DNA from: Paraburkholderia phenazinium
Lineage (GTDB): Bacteria > Pseudomonadota > Gammaproteobacteria > Burkholderiales > Burkholderiaceae
Length of the DNA: 64,000 nucleotides
Assembly (NCBI RefSeq): GCF_900100735.1
Contig: NZ_FNCJ01000006.1
Span: 248,001 to 312,000 of the forward strand
Direction of reading: 5' to 3'
Positions 8,573 to 16,347 of this stretch are shown in pieces. The position numbers were made by a program, and so were the translations under genes. The notes below the pieces were generated by a model. It was not told the origin of the DNA, made no database searches, and saw nothing but the letters and a program-made list of their open reading frames with translations. How positions within the stretch are numbered: the first letter of the stretch is position 1; every line of letters begins with the position of its first letter.

Positions 8573-9712
8573 ATGCACGCCAACCGTCTTCACCTTCTTC
8601 TGCCCTTCGCGCTGCCTGCCGCAGCCGACGCCTCCACCGCACTGCACAACATCCAAAGTCCGGCCCTCGACAAGCTGGTCGCCCGGGCGACGCTGGTCGA
8701 GCGGGTAGTCGGCGAGGATTTCCAGCGCACGCTGCCGCATGAGCGCTGGGTGGCCCGCCAGTTCGGCACGGTCGCCAGCGGCGCCGGAGCGGCCGACGAG
8801 GCGCCGCTCGCGCCCTACATGTTGCGCGCCGACGGCGGCGAGCCCGGCACCTCCACCTGGGCCTGCGTGCAACCGGTGCACGTGCGCATCGCGCACGACC
8901 ACCTGGTGCTGATCGACCCGGCCTCACTCGCGCTGACCGACGTCGAAGCCGCCACCCTGCTCGAAGTCGCCCGGCCCTTGATCGAAGAACTCGGCGTGCG
9001 TATCGAAGCACCCCAGCCGTCGCGCTGGTACCTGGCGAGCGACGCCTTCGGCACGCTGGCGGGCGCTTCGCCGCTGCGCGCCAGCGGCCGCAACATTGAG
9101 ATCTGGCTGCCGCACGAGGCCCACACCGGCCAGCGCTCGCGGGCCTGGATGAAGCTGCAGAACGAAGTGCAGATGGCGTGGTTCGAGCATCCGGTCAACG
9201 AGGCGCGCGAAGCGCGCGGGCTGCCCGCGGTCAATTCCATCTGGTTTCATGCGCAAGGCGCCGCGCAACCGGTCAGCAGTCCGTTCAGCCGCGTGCTATC
9301 GGATGCAGCGGCCACGCGCGGCCTCGCGCTCACCGCCGGCGTCGAGATCGGCGCGCCGCCGGCTTCGTTTGCGGCGCTGGCGTCGAATGGGCTGGGAGCC
9401 AATGGTGCAAGCAGTGCCACGGGCGGCAACGGCGCGAACGACGTCAAGGGAACCACAGCAACGACACTCGTCGAGCTTGACCCGTTTTCCGCACCCTACA
9501 TCGAGCAGGACTGGGGCCGTTGGAACGAGGCGTTCGCCGCGCTCGAAACCGACTGGTTCGCCCCAGCCCTCGCCGCCCTGCAGTCAGGTCAGATCAGCGA
9601 GCTGGGCCTCACGCTGTGCGGCGACACCGGCTCGGTGACGCTCGCCATTACGCGCGGCGACCTGCGCAAGTTCTGGCGCCGCCGCGTGCTCGCTTCGCTC
9701 TTTATCGAATGA
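8573..9712 (+). CDS. RpfE-family regulatory protein / uncharacterised phosphoglycerate-mutase-like
   Basis: A protein of about 379 residues resembling the RpfE family (PIRSF015283). This family is often labelled regulatory protein or phosphoglycerate mutase in Burkholderia genomes; no catalytic function is established that I can support. Recognisable family segments are LHLLLPFALP at the N-terminus, the WYLA-(11 residues)-G-x(6)-E-I-W-L-P region in the middle and a C-terminal LTLCGDTGSVTLAITRGDL motif. A Gly/Asn/Ala-rich low-complexity insert lies near residues 275-300. The start is uncertain: ATG at 8561 is in frame four codons upstream and neither has a clear ribosome-binding site. recJ follows 52 bases downstream, the same pairing seen in the Xanthomonas rpf region. 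Confidence 0.75.
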   Translation: MHANRLHLLLPFALPAAADASTALHNIQSPALDKLVARATLVERVVGEDFQRTLPHERWVARQFGTVASGAGAADEAPLAPYMLRADGGEPGTSTWACVQPVHVRIAHDHLVLIDPASLALTDVEAATLLEVARPLIEELGVRIEAPQPSRWYLASDAFGTLAGASPLRASGRNIEIWLPHEAHTGQRSRAWMKLQNEVQMAWFEHPVNEAREARGLPAVNSIWFHAQGAAQPVSSPFSRVLSDAAATRGLALTAGVEIGAPPASFAALASNGLGANGASSATGGNGANDVKGTTATTLVELDPFSAPYIEQDWGRWNEAFAALETDWFAPALAALQSGQISELGLTLCGDTGSVTLAITRGDLRKFWRRRVLASLFIE

Positions 9713-9764
9713 TCCATCCCATGACCCAGCGACCGTTCCACCGCTTGTTTTCCGGCCTTTCCGC

Positions 9765-11471
9765 ATGACTCGAATCGTTACGCGCGCCTGTTCCCCCGTC
9801 GACGCCGAAGTGTTGACCCGTCATGGCCTGCATCCGGTGCTAGCCCGTCTGTACGCGGCGCGCGGCGTGTGCCAGCCGGATGAAATCGAAACCGGCCTCG
9901 CGCGTCTGGTGCCGCCCGCCCAGTTGAAGGGTTGCGAAGACGCGGCCGCGTTGCTGGCCGATTCGATTGAAGGCAAACGCCGCATGCTGGTGGTGGCCGA
10001 CTACGACTGCGACGGCGCCACCGCCTGTGCCGTAGCGGTGCGCGGCCTGCGGATGTTCGGCGCGCAGATCGAGTACCTGGTGCCGAACCGCTTCGAATAT
10101 GGCTACGGCCTGACGCCGGAAATCGTCGCGCTGGCGGCGCGCAATCCGTCCGGCAAGCCGGATCTGCTGATTACTGTCGATAACGGCATCGCCAGCGTCG
10201 ACGGTGTGGAAGCGGCCAACGCGCTCGGCATCGACGTGCTCGTCACCGACCACCACTTGCCGGGCGACGACCTCCCCGCCGCGCGTGCGATCGTCAACCC
10301 GAACCAGCCGGGCTGCGGCTTCCCGAGCAAATGCATCGCCGGCGTCGGTGTGATGTTCTACGTGCTGCTCGCACTGCGCGCCGAACTGCGCCGGCGTGGC
10401 GCATTCGACGACGCTCGGCCTGAGCCGCGTCTGGATGGCCTGCTCGATCTGGTCGCACTCGGCACGGTGGCCGACGTCGTCAAGCTCGACGGCAACAATC
10501 GCGTACTGGTCGCGCAAGGTTTGCAGCGGATTCGCAAAGGCAAGATGCAGCCGGGCATCGCTGCCCTCTTTCGCGCCGCGGCCCGCGATGCGCGCAGCGC
10601 CTCCGGCTTCGATCTCGGCTTTGCGCTCGGCCCACGGCTGAACGCGGCGGGACGGCTCTCGGATATGTCGCTCGGAATCGAATGCTTGACCACCGACGAC
10701 ATCGGCCGCGCCTGGGAACTCGCGCAGCAGCTCGACTCGATCAACCGCGAGCGGCGCGAGATCGAAGCCGGCATGCAGCAACAGGCGCTCGAAGACCTGT
10801 CGACGGTCGATCCGGCCGGCTCGGCCACGATCACGCTGTTCAATCCGAGCTGGCATCAGGGCGTGATCGGCATTGTCGCGGGACGGCTCAAGGAGAAATT
10901 CCATCGGCCCGCCTTCACCTTCGCGCCAGCCGACGAGAGCGGCGTGCTCGTCAAAGGCTCGGGCCGCTCGATTGCGGGCTTTCATCTGCGCGATGCGCTC
11001 GATCTGATCTCGAAACGCGAACCCGGCCTGATCGTCAAGTTCGGCGGCCACGCCATGGCGGCGGGCATGACGCTCGCCGCCGCCGATGTGCCGCGTTTCA
11101 CCGCGGCCTTTGAAGCAGTGGGCCGCGAGTGGCTCTCCGAAGACGCGCTCGCCCGTGTGGTCGAAACCGACGGCGATCTGGAAGAAGCCTATTTCACGCC
11201 CCAATTCGTCGAGATGCTCGACGCCGCGGTCTGGGGTCAGGGCTTTCCGGCGCCGGTATTTTCGGGCGAATTCGAGGTGGCGTCGCAGGCGCTGGTGAAG
11301 GACAAGCACCTGAAGCTGCAACTGCTGCGCGGCCGGCAACGTTTTAACGCGATCTGGTTCAACCACACGGATTCGCTGCCCGCCCGCACGACGATTGCCT
11401 ACCGTCTCGCGAGCGACACCTGGAATGGCGTCTCACGCGTGCAGTTGATCGTCGAGCATGCGCTGAGTTGA
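9765..11471 (+). CDS. recJ: single-stranded-DNA-specific exonuclease RecJ
   Basis: RecJ degrades single-stranded DNA 5' to 3' in recombinational, mismatch and base-excision repair. The 568-residue protein has the DHH phosphoesterase motifs: ADYDCDG (about residue 80), a DNG motif (about residue 138), TDHH (about residue 160), and the C-terminal DHHA1 glycine motif GGHAMAAGMT (about residue 427) followed by an OB-fold region. Length matches the family. It probably forms a unit with the upstream rpfE-like gene. Confidence 0.97.
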   Translation: MTRIVTRACSPVDAEVLTRHGLHPVLARLYAARGVCQPDEIETGLARLVPPAQLKGCEDAAALLADSIEGKRRMLVVADYDCDGATACAVAVRGLRMFGAQIEYLVPNRFEYGYGLTPEIVALAARNPSGKPDLLITVDNGIASVDGVEAANALGIDVLVTDHHLPGDDLPAARAIVNPNQPGCGFPSKCIAGVGVMFYVLLALRAELRRRGAFDDARPEPRLDGLLDLVALGTVADVVKLDGNNRVLVAQGLQRIRKGKMQPGIAALFRAAARDARSASGFDLGFALGPRLNAAGRLSDMSLGIECLTTDDIGRAWELAQQLDSINRERREIEAGMQQQALEDLSTVDPAGSATITLFNPSWHQGVIGIVAGRLKEKFHRPAFTFAPADESGVLVKGSGRSIAGFHLRDALDLISKREPGLIVKFGGHAMAAGMTLAAADVPRFTAAFEAVGREWLSEDALARVVETDGDLEEAYFTPQFVEMLDAAVWGQGFPAPVFSGEFEVASQALVKDKHLKLQLLRGRQRFNAIWFNHTDSLPARTTIAYRLASDTWNGVSRVQLIVEHALS

Positions 11472-11603
11472 GCGGCCGCGGCTTCGCCTGAGCCTCGCCC
11501 CGGGCCGCGCCGAAGCCGCAAAAACCGCTCAAAATCCCCACAAAACCGCCCCAAACACCCGCCACAAACGCGCATTAGCCTCCGGCGGGCAGCCTCGATC
11601 GGC

Positions 11604-11609
11604 TATAAT
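11604..11609 (+). promoter_or_regulatory. candidate -10 element of prfB
   Basis: A perfect TATAAT lies 32 bases upstream of the prfB start in the recJ-prfB gap. No good -35 hexamer is visible at the standard distance, so the promoter assignment is tentative. Confidence 0.45.
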
Positions 11610-11641
11610 TTCCCCTTTTTACGAAGCTATAAAAGATCGAC

Positions 11642-12746
11642 ATGGAAGCGGAACGTCTCAACGCGATCGAAGCCTCTCTGGCCGACCTGCGCCGTCGCGC
11701 GGGCGAGCTACGGGGGTATCTTTGACTACGACGACAAAGCACTGCGTCTAATCGAAGTCAACCGGGAACTCGAAGACCCGAACGTCTGGAACGACTCGAA
11801 GCACGCCCAGGCCCTTGGCCGGGAAAAGAAACTGCTTGACGACGTCGTCGGCAAGCTCACCTCGCTCGACAACGACCTGCGCGATGCGCAGGACCTGTTC
11901 GAGATGGCGCGCGAAGAAAATGACGAGGACACCCTCCTCGCCTGCGAAAGCGACGCAGCCGGTCTGGAAAGCCGCGTGGCCGACATGGAATTCCGCCGGA
12001 TGTTCTCGAATCCGGCCGACCCGAACAACGCGTTCCTCGACATCCAGGCAGGCGCCGGCGGCACCGAAGCGTGCGACTGGGCCTCGATGCTGCTGCGTCA
12101 GTACCTGCGCTACTGCGAGCGCAAGGGCTTCAAGACCGAAATCCTGGAACAGAGCGACGGCGACGTCGCGGGCATCAAGAACGCCACCATCAAGATCGAA
12201 GGCGAATACGCCTACGGCTTCCTGCGCACCGAAACCGGCGTGCACCGCCTCGTGCGCAAGTCGCCGTTCGATTCGTCGGGTGGCCGTCATACGTCGTTCT
12301 CGTCGGTGTTCGTGTACCCAGAGATCGACGACTCGATCGAAGTGGACATCAACCCGGCCGATCTGCGCATCGACACGTATCGCGCATCCGGCGCGGGCGG
12401 TCAGCACATCAACAAGACCGACTCCGCGGTGCGGATTACGCACATGCCCTCGGGCATCGTCGTGCAGTGCCAGAACGACCGTTCGCAGCACCGCAACCGC
12501 GCCGAAGCGATGGCCATGTTGAAATCGCGCCTGTACGAAGCGGAAATCCGCAAACGTCAGGCCGAGCAGGACAAGCTCGAAGCCGGCAAGACCGATGTGG
12601 GCTGGGGTCACCAGATCCGTTCGTACGTGCTGGACAACAGCCGTATCAAGGATCTGCGTACCAACGTCGAAATCAGCAATACCAAGAGCGTGCTCGATGG
12701 CGACCTCGATCCGTTCATCAGCGCCAGCCTGAAACAGGGCATCTAA
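11642..12746 (+). CDS. prfB: peptide chain release factor 2 (programmed +1 frameshift)
   Basis: RF2 terminates translation at UGA and UAA. The gene starts with ATG at 11642, reads 27 codons (MEAERLNAIEASLADLRRRA and on) and meets an in-frame TGA at 11723-11725. Translation of the remaining 340 codons needs a +1 shift on CTT, continuing with GAC at 11724. The shifted product totals 367 residues and contains the GGQ motif (GAGGQHIN, about residue 248) that triggers peptide release. The SPF region (KSPFDSSG, about residue 205) corresponds to the stop-codon recognition tripeptide. Automated callers may wrongly start this gene inside the second frame. lysS follows 122 bases downstream. Confidence 0.97.
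11711..11725 (+). promoter_or_regulatory. prfB programmed frameshift site
   Basis: The internal Shine-Dalgarno-like GGGGG, a spacer codon TAT, the slippery CTT and the in-frame TGA followed by C form the canonical RF2 autoregulatory site. When RF2 is scarce, the ribosome pauses at TGA and slips +1, restoring RF2 synthesis. The base before the G-run is C, where A is more usual. Confidence 0.95.
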
Positions 12747-12868
12747 AAGCGCTGCAAGCAATAGACGCAACTTAGAGACGCACTTAGCGCGACCGGCGCG
12801 GCAAGGTTTGCCGCGCCGTATCTTTCAAGCGCCTGCCGCACGCAGGCCACCCCGAATACCGACCCATC

Positions 12869-14395
12869 ATGACCGAACCGATCCAGACGAACGCTGCGCC
12901 CGAGGGGGACGAAAACAAGATCATCGCCGAGCGCCGCGAAAAGCTGCGCGAGCTGCGTGAACAGGGCGTTGCCTATCCGAACGACTTCCGCCCCACGCAC
13001 CACGCGGAAGACCTGCAGACGCAATACGCCGAAGCCGACAAGGAAGCGCTCGAAGCGAATCCGCTCGAAGTCGCGGTGGCCGGCCGGATGATGCTGAAGC
13101 GCGTGATGGGCAAGGCGAGCTTTGCGACCGTGCGCGACGGTTCGGGTCAGATCCAGTTCTTCATCACGCCGGCCGACGTCGGTCAGGAAACCTACGACGC
13201 GTTCAAGAAGTGGGACATGGGCGACATCGTCGCTGCGCGTGGCGTGCTGTTCCGTACCAACAAGGGTGAACTGTCGGTGCGTTGTACCGAGTTGCGTCTG
13301 CTGTCGAAGTCGCTGCGTCCGCTGCCGGACAAGTTTCACGGCCTCGCCGACCAGGAAATGAAGTACCGCCAGCGCTATGTCGACCTGATCGTCACGCCGG
13401 AAACGCGCAAGACCTTCGTGGCGCGCGCCAAGGCAATGTCGTCGATCCGCAAGTTCATGGCCGAAGCCGATTTCATGGAAGTCGAAACGCCGATGCTGCA
13501 CCCGATCCCGGGCGGCGCGGCGGCCAAGCCCTTCGTCACGCACCACAACGCGCTCGATATGCAGATGTTCCTGCGCATCGCGCCTGAGCTGTATCTGAAG
13601 CGCCTGGTGGTGGGCGGCTTCGAGCGCGTGTTCGAGATCAACCGGAATTTCCGTAACGAGGGCGTCTCGGTGCGCCACAATCCGGAATTCACGATGATCG
13701 AGTTCTACGCGGCGTACACCGATTATCAGTGGGTGATGGACTTCACCGAACAGTTGATCCGTCAGGCCGCAATCGACGCGCTCGGCACGGCGACCATCAG
13801 CTACCAGGGCCGCGAACTGGATCTGGCGAAGCCCTTCCATCGTCTGACGATCACGCAGGCGATCCAGAAGTACGCGCCGCAGTACACGAACGAACAACTG
13901 GCCGACGCTGCGTTTCTGCGCCCCGAACTGAAGAAGTTCGGCGTCGACGCCTCGCAGCCGCAGTTCCTCAATGCGGGCGTGGGCGCGCTGCAACTGGCGC
14001 TCTTCGAAGAGACGGCTGAATCGCAACTGTGGGAGCCGACCTACATCATCGACTACCCGGTCGAAGTGTCGCCGCTCGCACGCGCATCGGACACAGTGGC
14101 AGGCATCACCGAGCGTTTCGAGCTGTTCATCACAGGCCGTGAAATCGCCAACGGCTTCTCGGAGCTGAACGATCCGGAAGATCAGGCAGCACGCTTCAAG
14201 AAGCAAGTGGACCAGAAGGACGCGGGCGACGAAGAAGCGATGTTCTACGACGCCGACTATATCCGCGCACTCGAGTACGGCATGCCGCCGGCCGGCGGTT
14301 GCGGCATCGGCATCGACCGTCTGGTCATGCTGCTCACGGACAGCCCCAGCATCCGCGACGTGATCCTGTTCCCGCATCTGCGTCGCGAAGACTGA
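12869..14395 (+). CDS. lysS: lysyl-tRNA synthetase, class II
   Basis: Charges tRNA-Lys with lysine. The 508-residue protein has an N-terminal anticodon-binding OB domain (about residues 65-170). The class II catalytic core follows, with motif 1 around FMEVETPMLHPIPGGA, motif 2 FEINRNFRNEGVSVRHNPEFT (about residues 255-275) and motif 3 with GIGIDRLVMLLT near the C-terminus. Length and motifs are complete. It is followed by a rho-independent terminator. Confidence 0.98.
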   Translation: MTEPIQTNAAPEGDENKIIAERREKLRELREQGVAYPNDFRPTHHAEDLQTQYAEADKEALEANPLEVAVAGRMMLKRVMGKASFATVRDGSGQIQFFITPADVGQETYDAFKKWDMGDIVAARGVLFRTNKGELSVRCTELRLLSKSLRPLPDKFHGLADQEMKYRQRYVDLIVTPETRKTFVARAKAMSSIRKFMAEADFMEVETPMLHPIPGGAAAKPFVTHHNALDMQMFLRIAPELYLKRLVVGGFERVFEINRNFRNEGVSVRHNPEFTMIEFYAAYTDYQWVMDFTEQLIRQAAIDALGTATISYQGRELDLAKPFHRLTITQAIQKYAPQYTNEQLADAAFLRPELKKFGVDASQPQFLNAGVGALQLALFEETAESQLWEPTYIIDYPVEVSPLARASDTVAGITERFELFITGREIANGFSELNDPEDQAARFKKQVDQKDAGDEEAMFYDADYIRALEYGMPPAGGCGIGIDRLVMLLTDSPSIRDVILFPHLRRED

Positions 14396-14448
14396 GCGTA
14401 CGCACGGATCACGCTGATCCGTAGCTCCGTTCGCCAGCAGGACACCAC

Positions 14449-14473
14449 GCCCGGCTTACCGCCGGGCGTTTTT
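14449..14473 (+). terminator. rho-independent terminator after lysS
   Basis: GCCCGGC, a TTACC loop and GCCGGGC, followed directly by GTTTTT, 54 bases after the lysS stop. Confidence 0.85.
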
Positions 14474-14776
14474 CATTCTGGCGGCCAACCAAGACCCGCA
14501 AAAGGTCCACATAAGCCCCGCATTCGCATGGGTCGCGCTAGCTGACAGTTTGTAACTATCGGTAAAAGGTTCACGGGGTCGGATGTCCGGTGCTGGCTTC
14601 AGACACCGCGCCAGCCCCACGAAATCAGGCGCGAGAGCATCCTCTGCACCTTCCGGCCACCCGCATCTCAGTGAACGCTACAGAAATGGTTACAAATTGA
14701 AACCCGGCGCCAATCCAACTGTCAGACACTCTGTCTTGAAAAAAACAATTCGACTCTGCTCCAGACGGAGGTCAAT
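14474..14776. other. gene-free leader of the glycine-zipper gene
   Basis: About 300 bases with no convincing gene. An open frame running through 14583-14780 has no ribosome-binding site or recognisable content. The stretch presumably holds the promoter and 5' leader of the downstream envelope gene, but I see no strong -35/-10 pair. Confidence 0.4.
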
Positions 14777-15499
14777 ATGAACAATTCAGACAACACGCAA
14801 ACACGCCGGCTTCACCCGCTTGTCGCAACCGCGGCAGGCGCAGTTATCATCGCCAGCCTCGCGGCTACAGCAGCCGTCACGGGCCTGTTCCCGAAGGCGT
14901 CGAGCAGCGGCGCGCAAACGGATCAAACCCAGGCCGCGCAAGTCGCCTCGCAACCGGCGGTGGTCGATTCCTCGGCCCCGGCCAATCCGAACACCTACGC
15001 GCAGCAACAGCAGCCGCAGGCGCCTCAGGCACCCGCCCAGGCACAAGCGCAGGCACAGCCCGCCCCGACAGCGCCGGTGCCCTCGCCTTCGCAGCCGCAG
15101 TACGCCCAGCAGCCACCGGCTCAATCAGCCCAGTACGCGCAGCAACCGGCGCCCCAGCCCGCCTATTGCGCTAGCTGCGGCACTGTAGTGGCGATCTCGG
15201 AAGTCCGTCAGGAAGGTCATGGCACGGGTATCGGTGCAGTCGGCGGCGCAGTGGCCGGCGGTCTGGTCGGCAATCAGTTCGGCGCCGGCACAGGCCGGGC
15301 CGCCATGACGGTGCTGGGCGCAGTCGGTGGCGGCTTCGCCGGTAATTCGGTCGAAAAGCATCTGCGCAGCACGACCGCCTACTCGGTCCACGTGCGCATG
15401 GAAAGCGGCAAGAACCGTTACTTCACGTATCACGAAGCGCCGCCGTTCCAGCAAGGCGAACGCGTGCACGTCGAGAACGGTACGCTCGTCGCGGGTTAA
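14777..15499 (+). CDS. glycine-zipper 2TM-domain envelope protein
   Basis: A 240-residue envelope protein. One hydrophobic segment (about residues 18-38) anchors the N-terminus, followed by a long Gln/Pro/Ala-rich linker (residues 45-130). A domain then begins YCASCGTV and contains two glycine-zipper stretches (GTGIGAVGGAVAGGLVGNQ and TVLGAVGGGFAGN). Its C-terminal part resembles the SlyB/PcP family of outer-membrane-associated proteins. There is no lipobox, so it is probably anchored by the N-terminal helix rather than lipid. Start supported by GGAGG seven bases upstream. The exact role is unknown; the family is linked to envelope integrity. Confidence 0.8.
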   Translation: MNNSDNTQTRRLHPLVATAAGAVIIASLAATAAVTGLFPKASSSGAQTDQTQAAQVASQPAVVDSSAPANPNTYAQQQQPQAPQAPAQAQAQAQPAPTAPVPSPSQPQYAQQPPAQSAQYAQQPAPQPAYCASCGTVVAISEVRQEGHGTGIGAVGGAVAGGLVGNQFGAGTGRAAMTVLGAVGGGFAGNSVEKHLRSTTAYSVHVRMESGKNRYFTYHEAPPFQQGERVHVENGTLVAG

Positions 15500-15530
15500 T
15501 TCCCAGGTCAAGCGAAGCACCAAGCAAAAA

Positions 15531-15565
15531 GCAAAAAGGCGATTCCACTGGAATCGCCTTTTTGC
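15531..15565. terminator. bidirectional terminator
   Basis: A 16-base perfect stem (GCAAAAAGGCGATTCC and its complement) with an ACT loop, flanked by A-runs and T-runs. It can terminate both the plus-strand glycine-zipper gene and the minus-strand isc operon ending at iscX. Confidence 0.9.
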
Positions 15566-15606
15566 TTTCAGAGCCACTCAAATGAGCCGCTCAAACCCGG
15601 CCCGGC

Positions 15607-15804
15607 TCAATAATCCGCATCCTCGATCCATGCCGTCTGGATCGCTTCGAGAATCTTCTCGTTCGAACGGTTCGGATCGTCGTCGAAGCCTTCCAGCTCC
15701 GTCACCCAACGGTGCAGATCGGTGAAGCGGATCTGCTGCGGGTCCACTTCCGGGTGCTTGTCGGTGAGGGCCATCGCGATGTCTTGCGTGTCGGTCCACT
15801 TCAT
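15607..15804 (-). CDS. iscX: Fe-S assembly adaptor IscX
   Basis: A 65-residue IscX (YfhJ) protein, an acidic helical partner of IscS that modulates iron-sulfur cluster assembly. Family hallmarks are MKWTDTQDIA, the F-T-D-L-H motif and the acidic stretch GFDDDP, followed by EAIQTAWIED. Length equals the E. coli protein. It is the last gene of the isc operon, 15 bases after fdx. Confidence 0.95.
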   Translation of the reverse strand: MKWTDTQDIAMALTDKHPEVDPQQIRFTDLHRWVTELEGFDDDPNRSNEKILEAIQTAWIEDADY

Positions 15805-15819
15805 GGCTGCGCGCTCCTG

Positions 15820-16161
15820 TTAGTGATTTTCCTTCGCGTGGTTGATCGAGTAACGCGGGATTTCAACAACCAGATCCTGATCCGCCGGCACCATCGCCTG
15901 GCACGACAGACGCGACTCGGGTTCCAGACCCCACGCCTTGTCGAGCAGATCGTCCTCGTCTTCTTCAGACGGCGTGAGCGTATTGAAACCTTCGCGCACG
16001 ATCACGTGGCAGGTCGTGCACGCACACGATTTCTCGCAAGCATGCTCGATTTCAATGCCGTGTTCCAGCAGATTGTCGCAGATGCTCTTGCCCGGCACAG
16101 CATCGATCACCGCGCCTTCTGGGCACAGTTCGATATGGGGCAGCACAACGATTTGAGGCAT
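15820..16161 (-). CDS. fdx: ISC-type [2Fe-2S] ferredoxin
   Basis: A 113-residue adrenodoxin-type ferredoxin that supplies electrons for iron-sulfur cluster assembly. Cluster ligands are visible as the C-x5-C-x2-C arrangement in CEKSCACTTC (about residues 42-51) with the distant fourth cysteine in LSCQAM near residue 87. N-terminus MPQIVVLPH and the length match the ISC Fdx family. Confidence 0.96.
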   Translation of the reverse strand: MPQIVVLPHIELCPEGAVIDAVPGKSICDNLLEHGIEIEHACEKSCACTTCHVIVREGFNTLTPSEEDEDDLLDKAWGLEPESRLSCQAMVPADQDLVVEIPRYSINHAKENH

Positions 16162-16347
16162 ACGATTTCCGTTTGGTCTGGGGCACGGCCGCCGGCGAAC
16201 TGGCTCCGTACCATTTTACTGGTGACGCGTGCGTTTTTGACACGCGTCACGTGATTCGTTGAAAGGCAAGACAGGCCGAGTGGGCGCTGTGACCCAGCGC
16301 GCCCGGCTCGATCGAGAGACCATCGGCGCCGGCTCGCGGCCGCCTGC

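Noticed and set aside
8444..8902. Minus-strand frame just upstream of the antitoxin as a possible missing toxin
   Set aside because: Overlaps the rpfE-like gene antisense and has no RelE/HigB-like motifs such as the conserved C-terminal LLCGGDKS-type segment.
14583..14780. 65-aa plus-strand frame before the glycine-zipper gene
   Set aside because: No ribosome-binding site, overlaps the well-supported downstream start, composition not protein-like.
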